Positions 18,206 to 26,416 of a stretch of DNA of 64,000 nt are shown here, piece after piece (positions within the stretch are counted from its first letter, which is position 1; each line of letters begins with the position of its first letter). The notes under the pieces are model-generated. The model saw only the letters and a program-made list of their open reading frames with translations. It searched no databases and was not told the DNA's origin. The DNA is from a bacterium (GTDB taxonomy: Bacteria > Planctomycetota > UBA1135 > UBA2386), in contig JAUILN010000003.1 in assembly GCA_030432695.1 (NCBI GenBank), forward strand, positions 248,001 to 312,000, in the 5' to 3' direction. The translations under genes and the position numbers were made by a program.

Positions 18206-19174
18206 ATGGACTCCGCCAAGGCCCTGCAGCCCACCGATCCGGTCGAGTCCGGCCCCGCGGAATCTCCGTCCGAACGGTGGTTCGGCGCCCTGCGGCGGCT
18301 GTGGGCCGAGGACCTGAACTTCCTGCTGACCAACCGCCTCCCCCGTCGGCAGGCGACCCTGTTCATGGGCTGGTTCAGCAAGCTCGAGATTGGCTGGCTG
18401 CGGGACCTGTCGCTGTGGGTCTGGCGGCGTTTCGCCCCCGACCTCGACCTGTCGGAGGCCCGCAAGCCGTCGTTCTCGAGCCTCCACGATTGCTTCGTGC
18501 GCCAACTCGCCGACGGGGCCCGCCCGATCGCGGTCGACCCGTCGCTGGTGACGAGCCCCTGCGACGCGCTGGTCGGCGCCTTCGGCCGGCTCGCCGGGAC
18601 CGAGGTCCTGCAGGCCAAGGGCTTCCCGTATCGGCTCGAAGACCTGCTGCCCGATCCCGCGCTGGTCGCGAAGCACCGCGACGGCGTGTTCGTCACGCTG
18701 CGGATCAAGTCGAGCTTCTACCACCGCTTCCACGCACCCTGCGAGGGCGCGCTCTGCGGCGTTACCTACATCTCGGGCGACACCTGGAACGTCAATCCCA
18801 TCGCGCTGCGGCGGGTGGAGAAGCTGTTCTGCAAGAACGAGCGGGCGGTCCTCGACCTCGACCTGCCCGGCGGCCAGGCCCTGACCCTGGTGCCGGTCGC
18901 CGCGATCCTGGTGGCCGGGATCAAGCTGCACTGTCTGAGCGACGTGCTCGACCTGCGCTACCGCGGCCCGAACCGGCTGCCGTGCAGCGCCACGTTCCAC
19001 AAGGGCGACGAGCTGGGCTACTTCCAGCACGGCTCGACCATCCTGGTGTTCGCCTCGGGCGGCTTCGAGTTCGTCGAGGGCCTCCGCGAGGGCCAGCGTA
19101 TCCGCGTCGGCGAGCCGCTGCTCCGCGGGCTGCGGGCCGCTCCTGCCGCGTCTTCTTCCTCTTCCGACCGATAG
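18206..19174 (+). CDS. psd: Phosphatidylserine decarboxylase
   Basis: A 322-residue protein from ATG 18206. It has the family's key elements: TSPCDALVGAFG at residues 116-127 with Asp120, FYHRFHAP at 171-178, and HGSTILVF at 275-282. Ser277 of the Gly-Ser-Thr triad should become the pyruvoyl cofactor after autocatalytic cleavage into beta and alpha chains. The enzyme decarboxylates phosphatidylserine to phosphatidylethanolamine at the inner membrane. The sequence resembles the long E. coli type. The next gene starts 25 bases downstream and encodes an Mpo1-like membrane protein, so the pair is probably an operon for lipid metabolism. A phosphatidylserine synthase is not seen in the window. Confidence 0.93.
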   Translation: MDSAKALQPTDPVESGPAESPSERWFGALRRLWAEDLNFLLTNRLPRRQATLFMGWFSKLEIGWLRDLSLWVWRRFAPDLDLSEARKPSFSSLHDCFVRQLADGARPIAVDPSLVTSPCDALVGAFGRLAGTEVLQAKGFPYRLEDLLPDPALVAKHRDGVFVTLRIKSSFYHRFHAPCEGALCGVTYISGDTWNVNPIALRRVEKLFCKNERAVLDLDLPGGQALTLVPVAAILVAGIKLHCLSDVLDLRYRGPNRLPCSATFHKGDELGYFQHGSTILVFASGGFEFVEGLREGQRIRVGEPLLRGLRAAPAASSSSSDR

Positions 19175-19199
19175 AGCCGGATTCCCACCGGACGACCTG

Positions 19200-19850
19200 A
19201 TGACCACCGTCAACGAGACCGCACCGCAGCGGTTGTCCTTCTCCGCCGAGCTCGACGAGCAGCGCTGGGACGACCACCGCTATTACCACCGCAGCTACGT
19301 CAACCAGTCGCTGCACCTGCTCAGCGCCTGCTGCTTCCTCAGCAGCTACGTGCTGATCTTCGTCAACCCGATCGCCGCTGTGATGATCGGCTGGCTGTTG
19401 GCGATGATCAGCCGACAGTCGGGCCACTTCTTCTTCGAGCCGAAGACCTACGACGAGGTCAACCAGGCGACGCACGCCTACAAGGAGGAGATCAAGGTCG
19501 GCTACAACCTGTATCGCAAGATCTGGCTGCTCTCGATCTGGGTCGCGCTGCCGGTCGTGCTCTGGGTGACGCCGAGCTTCTTCGGCGCGCTCGAGGCCCG
19601 CGGGGGCTTCTTCGGCTTCCTGCACAACCTCTGCCTGCTGTGGTTCGTGCTGGGTCTGTGCGCGATCCTCGCCCGCGGCATCCACCTGATGATCGTGCGG
19701 ACGCCGCAGACCGGTCTGGTCTGGATGACCAAGATCCTGACCGACCCGTTCCACGACATCTACATCTACCACCAGGCGCCGCTGCGGCTCCTGCGGGGCG
19801 AGCGCCACGACCCGATGAACGAGTGGCACGGCCGGCCGCGGTCGGTGTGA
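19200..19850 (+). CDS. Mpo1-like (DUF962-type) integral membrane protein
   Basis: A 216-residue membrane protein with about four hydrophobic segments (around residues 42-70, 110-128, 140-160). The N-terminal HRYYHRSYVNQSLHLLSACC and the later QSGHFFFEPKTYDEVNQATH reproduce the spacing of His residues seen in the Mpo1/DUF962 family (H....N..LH..G and GH..fE). Yeast Mpo1 is an iron-dependent dioxygenase in fatty-acid alpha-oxidation during phytosphingosine breakdown; bacterial members are uncharacterised. Placement 25 bases after the psd gene supports a lipid-related role in the inner membrane. The assignment is by visible pattern only, so the family name is tentative; the membrane topology is more certain. 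Confidence 0.6.
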   Translation: MTTVNETAPQRLSFSAELDEQRWDDHRYYHRSYVNQSLHLLSACCFLSSYVLIFVNPIAAVMIGWLLAMISRQSGHFFFEPKTYDEVNQATHAYKEEIKVGYNLYRKIWLLSIWVALPVVLWVTPSFFGALEARGGFFGFLHNLCLLWFVLGLCAILARGIHLMIVRTPQTGLVWMTKILTDPFHDIYIYHQAPLRLLRGERHDPMNEWHGRPRSV

Positions 19851-19891
19851 GCCCTGCGCGCCGGAGCTGCGTGACCTGGACATCTCGGGCC

Positions 19892-19913
19892 GATGCCGGC
19901 TGTTGGCGGCATC
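19892..19913. terminator. Possible bidirectional hairpin between convergent genes
   Basis: A perfect seven-base inverted repeat GATGCCG ... CGGCATC with an eight-base loop lies in the 138 bases between the convergent Mpo1-like and aminotransferase genes. There is no T tract, so it may slow transcription without being a strong intrinsic terminator. Nothing else is visible in this gap. Confidence 0.3.
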
Positions 19914-19988
19914 ACGCGCTGCCGACCGGCCGCTGCGGCGTGGGCGCCCGGCTCGCTGCCTTCTCGCGGCGAGGCTCGGGCTGCAGGG

Positions 19989-21665
19989 TCACACGCGACC
20001 TTCCGCGCTCCCGACGCTGCCGAACCGCGCCCGCAGCAGCTCGCGCAGCACGCCGCGCTTGATCGCCTTGTCGGTCAGCTCGGGGCTCGACCAGAAGAAG
20101 CCGTCGTCGCGCATCTTCTCGGCAGCGGCGACCGCACGCCGCACGACCTCGTCGAAGTCCGCGTCGGTGTAGTCGTGGCTGAAGATGAACCGGCCGGTGC
20201 CGATCCAGCTCAGCGCCAGGCCCTCGGCCCGCAGGTAGAACTGGTACATCCAGTTGAAGCGGTTGGGAACGGTGTAGAGGGTCGTGAACACCGAGGTCAT
20301 GTTGGCGACGCGTACCGGCAGGTCGCGGGTCTGCATCGCGTCGTTGAGGCGATGGGCGCGCGCGTCCCATACCGCGTCGACGTACGCGTAGCCGTTCTGC
20401 GCCGCCTCGCTGCGCACGTGGCGCAGGAACTCGTTCATCGCCGTCATCACGTAGGGATGCGAGTTGAAGGTGCCGCGCGCGAAGCAGATGTCGGTCGGGC
20501 GGTCGTCGCGGTAGCGCTTCATCCAGCGAGGCGCACCGCAGACCGCGCCGACCGGCAGGCCGCCGCCGAGGGTCTTGCCGTAGGTCACCAGGTCGGCCTG
20601 GACGCCGAAGTACTCCTGCGCACCGCGGTAGGCGAGGCGGAAGCCGAGGAACACCTCGTCGAAGATCAGCGGGATGTCGCGTTCGGTGCAGACCGCTCGG
20701 AGCTCCCGCAGCCACGCGGCGTAGGCGGCCCGATCGAAACGGGCCTGCCGATCGCTGGCCACCAGCATCGAGTCGCCCGGCGCATTGCCGTTGGGGTGCA
20801 GGGCCTGCAGCGGATTGACGAGCACGCAGGCGATGTCGGTGCGGGTGCGCAGGACCCGCAGCGTGGCCTCGTCCATGTCCTTCAGCGTGTAGACCTCGTG
20901 CGGCGGCCGCGGGTTGCCGACGCCGGCCTGCACGCCGTCCCACCAGCCGTGGTAGGCACCGCAGAGTCGGACCACGTGGCTCTTCCTGGTGTGGTAGCGG
21001 GCCAGGCGCACCGCCTGCATGACCGCTTCGGTGCCCGACATGTGGAACGAGACCTCGTCGAGGCCGGAGATCTCCCGCAGCCAGGCGACGTTCTCGGCGA
21101 GCACCGGGTGGTAGGGGCCGAGCACCGGGCCGAGGTCGCGCGCCCGCTCCACCGCGCGGTCGATCCAGCGCTTCGACAGCTCGTAGCCGAACACGTTGCA
21201 GCCGTAGCTGCCGGCCAGGTCGAGGGACTCGTTGCCGTCGAGGTCGGTGAGGCGATTGCCGTGTGAACTCGCCATCACCGCGCCCAGGCGGATGTTGCTG
21301 CGCACCAGGTTCCGGAACTGGAAGGGCACCCGGTAGGCGTCGGTGAACTCGACGTCGGAGACCGAGTGCGCGAGTCCAGTCGAGGCCTCCAGCGTCCGCG
21401 GAGCCTTCGCCCGCAGCTCGTTGGCGAGGTCGTGGAAGCCGATCCGCCGGCGTGCGGCGACCTCGGCCGGCGCACCATCGCACGCGAAGGCCTGCGCTTC
21501 GTCGTACTCGTAGAACGGCAGCAGCCGCGCGAAGCGCTGCGACAGCTTCGCGTGGCCGCGCAACGAGGGGTGCTTGGCGCGCGACAGCCGTAGGCGGACG
21601 TGGATGCGCCGGAGCAGCCAGAGGCCGGCGAGAGTGCCGAGACCGTAGAGGAGTGCGTCGATCAT
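19989..21665 (-). CDS. Membrane-anchored class III PLP-dependent aminotransferase (glutamate-1-semialdehyde aminomutase-like)
   Basis: A 558-residue protein. The first 20 residues (MIDALLYGLGTLAGLWLL) form an N-terminal membrane anchor followed by a basic stretch, which is unusual for this family. From about residue 105 it follows the class III fold: MSGTEAVMQAVRLARYHT (209-226), GAYHGWWDG (236-244), IFDEVF (334-339, Asp336 binding the PLP ring nitrogen) and TYGKTLGGGLPVGAV (361-375, Lys364 as the Schiff-base lysine). It should be active. About 100 extra N-terminal residues and the membrane anchor suggest an amphipathic or lipid-like substrate rather than heme precursor synthesis. It lies 23 bases downstream of the PHP-GT4 gene on the same strand and is probably in its operon. 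Confidence 0.87.
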   Translation of the reverse strand: MIDALLYGLGTLAGLWLLRRIHVRLRLSRAKHPSLRGHAKLSQRFARLLPFYEYDEAQAFACDGAPAEVAARRRIGFHDLANELRAKAPRTLEASTGLAHSVSDVEFTDAYRVPFQFRNLVRSNIRLGAVMASSHGNRLTDLDGNESLDLAGSYGCNVFGYELSKRWIDRAVERARDLGPVLGPYHPVLAENVAWLREISGLDEVSFHMSGTEAVMQAVRLARYHTRKSHVVRLCGAYHGWWDGVQAGVGNPRPPHEVYTLKDMDEATLRVLRTRTDIACVLVNPLQALHPNGNAPGDSMLVASDRQARFDRAAYAAWLRELRAVCTERDIPLIFDEVFLGFRLAYRGAQEYFGVQADLVTYGKTLGGGLPVGAVCGAPRWMKRYRDDRPTDICFARGTFNSHPYVMTAMNEFLRHVRSEAAQNGYAYVDAVWDARAHRLNDAMQTRDLPVRVANMTSVFTTLYTVPNRFNWMYQFYLRAEGLALSWIGTGRFIFSHDYTDADFDEVVRRAVAAAEKMRDDGFFWSSPELTDKAIKRGVLRELLRARFGSVGSAEGRV

Positions 21666-21688
21666 GTGCCGGGTGCGTTCCCAGGCGT

Positions 21689-24310
21689 TCAGCAGGCGGT
21701 CGGCGCGGCGACGCGCGTCGCCGAGCGGTGGGTCGGAAGGGTCGGTCGGGCGACGTGAGGCCGGAGCGACGTGGGATCGAGGATCGCCGAGAACGGCGCG
21801 TCGACCCGACCGGCTTCGGCGAAGCGGCGTGCGGCAGCGCCCATCGTGGTGCGGAGCGAGGGCTCCATCAGCCGGCGCATCGCGTCGAGCAACGGGCCGC
21901 TCTCGTGGACCGGGATGCGGAAGCCGGTCACGTCGGGTTCCATGAGCTCCTGCGGGCCGCCCTGGTCGGAGACGATCACCGGTAGCCCCGAGGCCTGGGC
22001 TTCGAGCGGTGCGTTGCCCCAGGTGTCGGTGGCGCTGGGGAACAGCTTCACGTCCGCCGAGGCGATCGCGCGCGACAGCTCCTCGCCGCCGAGGAAGCCG
22101 GTGAATGTGGTCGGCAGGTCGGCCAGCTCGCGCTCCATGGTGGCGCGGTAGGGGCCGTCACCGATCACGATCAGATGGCAGTCGCCGCGTTCGGCGCGCA
22201 GTCCCCGGTAGGCCTCGGCCACCAGCTGCAGGTTCTTCTCCAGTCCGACCCGCCCGACGTACACGAACTTCACCACGCGCTCGGCATCCGGCACTCCGCG
22301 ACGAGTCCAGTACTCGGGGGACCGGAGCCTCGGGTCGAAGCGCGCCGTGTCGACCCATCGGTCGAGGACCAGCATCCGTTGGTTCCGAAGGCCTCGCTCG
22401 CGCAGCTGGTTGCCGACGAAGCGCGAGGGCACCACCACCTCGTCGACCGCGTCGTAGACCTGCAGCATGAAGCGCCAGGTCAGCTCTTCGAGGGTCAGGT
22501 CGCCGGTGTACTTGCCGACATACTCGGGGAAGCTGGTGTGGTAGGTCGAGGACGTTTCGATCTGCAGGGTCTTGGCGGCGAGCAGGCCGGTCAGGCCGAC
22601 CGTGCCCGGAGTGCTGATCTGCATCCGCGTGAAGCCGCCGTCGGCCAGGAAGCGCAGCAGCTCGAGGATCGGCACGAAGCGGATCTTCAGGCCGTCGTAT
22701 TCCGGCAGGTCGAGGTTGCCTGGCGAGGTGAAGACCTGCAGCGAGCCGGTGGTGAGCCACTCGCGGACCTCCGGATCCTGCAGATGCTCGGCCTGCTCCT
22801 CGGCGCTCAGCGCGGTGACGACCGTGAACGGGATGCCACGGCGCCTCGCCTCGCCGATCATCCGGCGGATGGTGCGGGCCACACCGTTGACGTCGAAGAA
22901 GGTGTCGGTGACCAGCGCGAGCCGGTCTTCGGCCTGCAGGTCGAAGCGTTCGCGGACGTCGCGGAGCAGTCGGGCGTCAGCACCCTGGCGCACGAAGGAG
23001 ATCGCGTACGGCGCGGTGAGCAGGAGTCCCGAGGTCGAGAGTCCCACCACCTCGTGCAGGAGGGCTGCGGGATTGCGGCGCCGCGACGCGGTCAGTCGGC
23101 GCAGCATGCGTGCGAACAGTCGGTCGACCAGCGTGCCGACCAGGCGCCAGGTCCGCTCGTCGCCGTCGGTCAAGGCGTCGAGTTCACGGCGAAACGCCTT
23201 GTCGGCCAGCAGGGTGAGGGCCTCGGAGGCCAGCGCGCGGTCCATCCTCCCGGCGTTGGGGCCGATGCCGGGGACGTGGCCGCGGGTCAATCGCTGCAGC
23301 AACGCTGCGCTCTTGAACACCAGCTTCTCGCCGCGCCGGAGCGTGGCCGGCTCGAGGGCCAGGCGGAGCAGGGCCTCGGCGGGGCGTCCGAGTCGGACCC
23401 TCGGACCGATCTGTGGGCCGTCCGATCCGGTCGCGCGATTCATCTCCAGCAGCAGGTGGGCCTTTGCATGCGCCATCGATACGGCGCTGCCGTGCTGTCC
23501 ACCGGTGTCGGTGGCGCGGTCATGGATCGCGCTGACCAGCTGCTGCGACAGTGGCAGTTCGGTCGAGGTGCGCAGCTGCGGGAACGTCGTCCAGGCTCGG
23601 CCGGCGTGCAGGCCGGTGTGGTCCGACGAACCGCCGACCAGCGCTTTCCGCCACGGCTCCGTGCCGAGCGGGAGCAGCCCGTGGCGGTCGGCGAGTTCCT
23701 CGATGCGCGCCGGATCGAGCGCCGTCACGAGCTGCCGCGCCAGCGCGTTGTGGCGCACCGGCCGCGCGCCGCTGTGTACCTCGAAGGCCTCGAACAGCAG
23801 CAATGCCTGTTCGATGTGCGCGATGCTCAGTGCCCCGCGTTGGCCGTAGCTTCGATTGCGCCGATTGGCGAGCAGGTCGGGCACGAACGCGGCGACCCGG
23901 TGGGCGCCCCGTGCGGGGTGCCCGAGTTCGTGCACGCGGGCGGCGAACTCCCTCACGTTGCGACGCAGCGCCATCAGCTCGGCGAACAGTGCTTCGTCCA
24001 GGTTCAGGACGGTGACCGGCAGCTGGACCCCGTCGTCGGGGAAGCGTGCGGTGAGCTGCGCACTGAGGAAGACCTCGCGGCCGTCGGCGAGATCGCGGAG
24101 GCGTCGGACGCCGTCGAGACTGTCGCGATCCGTCAGCGTGGCCAGCGACATGCCACGCTCGCGCAGCAGATCGAGCAGCACGCGCGGATGCGAGCAGGAC
24201 TCCGGCAGACTCCAGGCGTCCGGAGTGGCTCCGTCCGGCCCGTTCGACGCCAGGGAGCGGACATGGAGGTCGACCCGGTGCGTGGCCGGGCGATGGCGGG
24301 AAGGATCCAC
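21689..24310 (-). CDS. Fusion of a degenerate PHP-like domain and a GT4 glycosyltransferase
   Basis: An 873-residue protein in two parts. The N-terminal third looks like a PHP phosphoesterase: DLHVRS at residues 14-19, TDRDSLDG at 60-67, FEVHSGAR at 177-183 and GSSDHTGLHAG near 227-237. Two positions that are His in active PHP enzymes (DxHxHS and TDHD) are Arg18 and Arg62, so metal chemistry may be impaired. Residues about 463-840 form a GT4 enzyme (TDTFFDVNGVARTIRRM, KFVYVGRVGLEKNLQLVAEA, and the E-x7-E region SATDTWGNAPLEAQASGLPV). The GT4 part resembles sulfolipid and glucuronosyl/mannosyl lipid transferases. The two genes downstream and opposite concern lipids, so glycolipid synthesis is a reasonable guess. 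Regions between the domains are helical and unassigned. Confidence 0.85.
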   Translation of the reverse strand: MDPSRHRPATHRVDLHVRSLASNGPDGATPDAWSLPESCSHPRVLLDLLRERGMSLATLTDRDSLDGVRRLRDLADGREVFLSAQLTARFPDDGVQLPVTVLNLDEALFAELMALRRNVREFAARVHELGHPARGAHRVAAFVPDLLANRRNRSYGQRGALSIAHIEQALLLFEAFEVHSGARPVRHNALARQLVTALDPARIEELADRHGLLPLGTEPWRKALVGGSSDHTGLHAGRAWTTFPQLRTSTELPLSQQLVSAIHDRATDTGGQHGSAVSMAHAKAHLLLEMNRATGSDGPQIGPRVRLGRPAEALLRLALEPATLRRGEKLVFKSAALLQRLTRGHVPGIGPNAGRMDRALASEALTLLADKAFRRELDALTDGDERTWRLVGTLVDRLFARMLRRLTASRRRNPAALLHEVVGLSTSGLLLTAPYAISFVRQGADARLLRDVRERFDLQAEDRLALVTDTFFDVNGVARTIRRMIGEARRRGIPFTVVTALSAEEQAEHLQDPEVREWLTTGSLQVFTSPGNLDLPEYDGLKIRFVPILELLRFLADGGFTRMQISTPGTVGLTGLLAAKTLQIETSSTYHTSFPEYVGKYTGDLTLEELTWRFMLQVYDAVDEVVVPSRFVGNQLRERGLRNQRMLVLDRWVDTARFDPRLRSPEYWTRRGVPDAERVVKFVYVGRVGLEKNLQLVAEAYRGLRAERGDCHLIVIGDGPYRATMERELADLPTTFTGFLGGEELSRAIASADVKLFPSATDTWGNAPLEAQASGLPVIVSDQGGPQELMEPDVTGFRIPVHESGPLLDAMRRLMEPSLRTTMGAAARRFAEAGRVDAPFSAILDPTSLRPHVARPTLPTHRSATRVAAPTAC

Positions 24311-24410
24311 GATCGGCGGACGCTAGGTCCGCTCTGTGGGGATCGCGTCCGACCTGGGATCAAGATCCGAAGTGGGGGATCAAGACCTGGCGAAGACGGG
24401 GCGCCGCGGT

Positions 24411-24429
24411 CCGGTCCGGGAGAGACCGG
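24411..24429 (-). terminator. Possible terminator hairpin after the small membrane protein gene
   Basis: A six-base inverted repeat CCGGTC ... GACCGG with a seven-base loop lies about 20 bases beyond the stop of the small membrane protein gene in the 137-base gap before the PHP-GT4 gene. No T run follows, so support is weak. Confidence 0.25.
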
Positions 24430-24447
24430 CCGCCGGGCTGGTCGGCA

Positions 24448-24759
24448 TCAACGGCGTTCGATGCCGGCCCGGCGGGCTTCGACCTCGAGGTCGCCTTCGC
24501 CCACGTCCACGGCATCGGCCTGTGCCGTTAGCTCTTCGTTCCGCCCGAGGTTCAGCTGACCTCCGGGAATCATCTCACGCGGCAGGTCCAGGTCGCTGGT
24601 GAGCTGCGGCAGCGGCTGGGGAACCACCTGGGTCGGCGTCTGGAGTCGGGCCGCGTAGGCATCGGGGGCGCGCAGCGCCAGGCCGGCGCCGTAGCAGCAC
24701 GCCGCGATCAGCGCGACCAGGGCCAGGGCTTCGAGCAGGAACCTCAGAGGCTTGTTCAT
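24448..24759 (-). CDS. Small single-pass membrane protein of unknown function
   Basis: A 103-residue product with one N-terminal hydrophobic helix (FLLEALALVALIAACCYGAGLAL, residues about 7-29, given here with its final part) and an acidic, probably periplasmic tail with no recognised domain (LPQLTSDLDLPREMIPGG and later DAVDVGEGDLEVEAR). The ATG at 24759 directly precedes the helix. Coding support comes from this orderly membrane pattern and the absence of a better candidate in the region. It lies between the PHP-GT4 gene (137 bases downstream) and the sulfatase gene (193 bases upstream), all on the minus strand. I do not recognise the family. Confidence 0.55.
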   Translation of the reverse strand: MNKPLRFLLEALALVALIAACCYGAGLALRAPDAYAARLQTPTQVVPQPLPQLTSDLDLPREMIPGGQLNLGRNEELTAQADAVDVGEGDLEVEARRAGIERR

Positions 24760-24847
24760 CGATCGGTCTCCCCAGGGGCGGGATCCGTGGTTGGGGGCGT
24801 TGGCCGGCGGGGGGTGCAGGCCGACGCCGGGCCGGGCGGCGAAGGGC

Positions 24848-24860
24848 CCCTGTCACAGGG
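24848..24860. promoter_or_regulatory. Perfect palindrome upstream of the small membrane protein gene
   Basis: CCCTGT-C-ACAGGG, a 13-base palindrome with a single central base, lies 88 bases before the ATG at 24759 in the gap downstream of the sulfatase gene. It could be an operator, but no regulator is linked. An AT-rich patch, rare in this DNA, follows at 24894-24907. Confidence 0.25.
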
Positions 24861-24952
24861 ACTTCGGCCGGCGCTTCATGTAGTCTTGATCTCGACTTTA
24901 CAAAAGATGCGGGTCGAGCGGGGGGGCTTTTTCTGATTCCGACCGCCCGCAG

Positions 24953-26383
24953 CTACGGGCGTCGACCCGAGCCTGGGTCTCCGAAGCTGCCCAGCCACGC
25001 CTCCAGGTCTTCCCGTAGCCGGCTGGCCCGCTCGGGATCCTGGTCGGCGAGATCCCGGGACTCCGCGGGATCGGTCTCCAGGTCGTAGAGCTCGAAGGGC
25101 TCGTCGGCCCGGCGGCGGATCAGCTTGTGGTCGCCGTCGATCCAGGCCGACTGCGGGCCGGCACGAAAGCCCAGTGGGCGCGGCCGCTGCCAGTCCGCGC
25201 CGCGGATCAGGCCGGCCAGGGACACTCCATCCAGCGAGGTGTCGGGGAGGTCCAGGTGCAGCAGCTCGGCGATGGTCGGCAGGTAGTCGACCGTGCACGC
25301 GGTGCTGTCGCGGCGGGTGCCCGCCGGCACCTCGCCCGGCCAGACCACGAACGCCGGCACCCTGATCCCGCCCTCGTGCAGCGACCGCTTGCGCCCGCGC
25401 AGCGGCGCGGCCGAACCGAGCGCGGTGTTGGTGCCGTCGTCGGCCGGACCGTGGGTGGACCCGCCGCGGTCCCGCTCCGGGCCGTTGTCGCTGCAGAACC
25501 ACAGCAGCGTGTCGGTGGCGATCCCGAGTTCGTCGAGCGTCATCGCGAGTCGGCCCATCTGCTGGTCGACACCGGCGAGGGCTCCGTAGTAGTCGGCCTG
25601 CGGCAGCTCCGCGTACGGCGCACGATTCGCCGCGGTCGCGACCAGCGGCAGATGCGGGGCGTGGAACCACACGACTGCGAAGAACGGCTGCTGGCGGTCG
25701 GCGCAGTCGCGGACGAAGGGCAGCACGCGGTCCATGATCACCCGGCTGTCGTCGCCCGCCAGGTTGTCGGTGACCGCCTCGCCGGGCCCGCGCCAGTAGC
25801 GCGTGCCGTAGGGCTTCTCCGGCTCGCCCGGGGTCTGCATCGGATCGGCGGTGGGCACCTTGGCCTCGGTCGAGAAGCAGACGTCGAACCCACGCTCCCA
25901 GGGCGGAGCATGGTGGGCGTCGTGCTGCTTGCGGCCGCCACGGTTCGAGTCGACCACCTCGCGGGTCAGCGTGCCGAGGTGCCACTTGCCGAAGTGGCCG
26001 GTCGCGTAGCCGGCGGCGCGGAGCATCGTCGCGAGCTGCGGGGTGTCCTCGGGGAGGTGTCCGCTGTTGGCGCCGGGAATGCCGAGGCGGACCGGGTGCT
26101 GGCCGGTGAGGCAGCTGGCGCGGGTCGGCGAGCACACCGGCGACTGCGCGTAGAAGCGGGTGAGCACCATGCCGCGCGCCGCCAGCGCATCGAGCTGCGG
26201 GGTCTTCAGGACCTCGTGACCCTGGAAGCCGGCATCGGCCCAGCCCTGGTCGTCGGTCATGCACAGGATGACGTTGGGGCGGGGCGGGGGGGCCGGGTCG
26301 TCCTGCGCCGTGACTTCGCGGGCTACCGCGAGTCCCGAGACGAGGATGGCGATCGGAGCGAGCGTGCGGAGACTCGGCGGCAT
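24953..26383 (-). CDS. Secreted type I sulfatase (formylglycine-dependent)
   Basis: A 476-residue sulfatase with a signal peptide (residues 1-26, ending VTAQ). The catalytic motif PVCSPTRAS places the residue converted to formylglycine at Cys84; the first metal ligands are in CMTDDQGWAD (Asp44, Asp45). GHFGKWHLG near residue 129, WFHAPHLPL and CSDNGPERDRGG are further conserved active-site elements. It is of the arylsulfatase A type and should remove sulfate from sulfated polysaccharides in the periplasm or outside the cell, a common trait of planctomycetes. A formylglycine-generating enzyme is needed but not present in the window. The gene is alone; the acetyltransferase gene upstream ends 33 bases away on the same strand. 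Confidence 0.94.
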   Translation of the reverse strand: MPPSLRTLAPIAILVSGLAVAREVTAQDDPAPPPRPNVILCMTDDQGWADAGFQGHEVLKTPQLDALAARGMVLTRFYAQSPVCSPTRASCLTGQHPVRLGIPGANSGHLPEDTPQLATMLRAAGYATGHFGKWHLGTLTREVVDSNRGGRKQHDAHHAPPWERGFDVCFSTEAKVPTADPMQTPGEPEKPYGTRYWRGPGEAVTDNLAGDDSRVIMDRVLPFVRDCADRQQPFFAVVWFHAPHLPLVATAANRAPYAELPQADYYGALAGVDQQMGRLAMTLDELGIATDTLLWFCSDNGPERDRGGSTHGPADDGTNTALGSAAPLRGRKRSLHEGGIRVPAFVVWPGEVPAGTRRDSTACTVDYLPTIAELLHLDLPDTSLDGVSLAGLIRGADWQRPRPLGFRAGPQSAWIDGDHKLIRRRADEPFELYDLETDPAESRDLADQDPERASRLREDLEAWLGSFGDPGSGRRP

Positions 26384-26416
26384 GCCCGCATCTTCACCGC
26401 GGTGCGGTCCGTCGCG

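Noticed and set aside
22175..24559. A 794-codon plus-strand frame opposite the PHP-GT4 gene
   Set aside because: No domain, no start context, and full overlap with a well-supported gene on the other strand.
24891..24935. AT-rich patch and a G7/T5 run upstream of the small membrane protein gene, considered as promoter or terminator
   Set aside because: The possible -35 and -10 boxes are only 15 bases apart with poor matches, and the runs do not form a stable hairpin.
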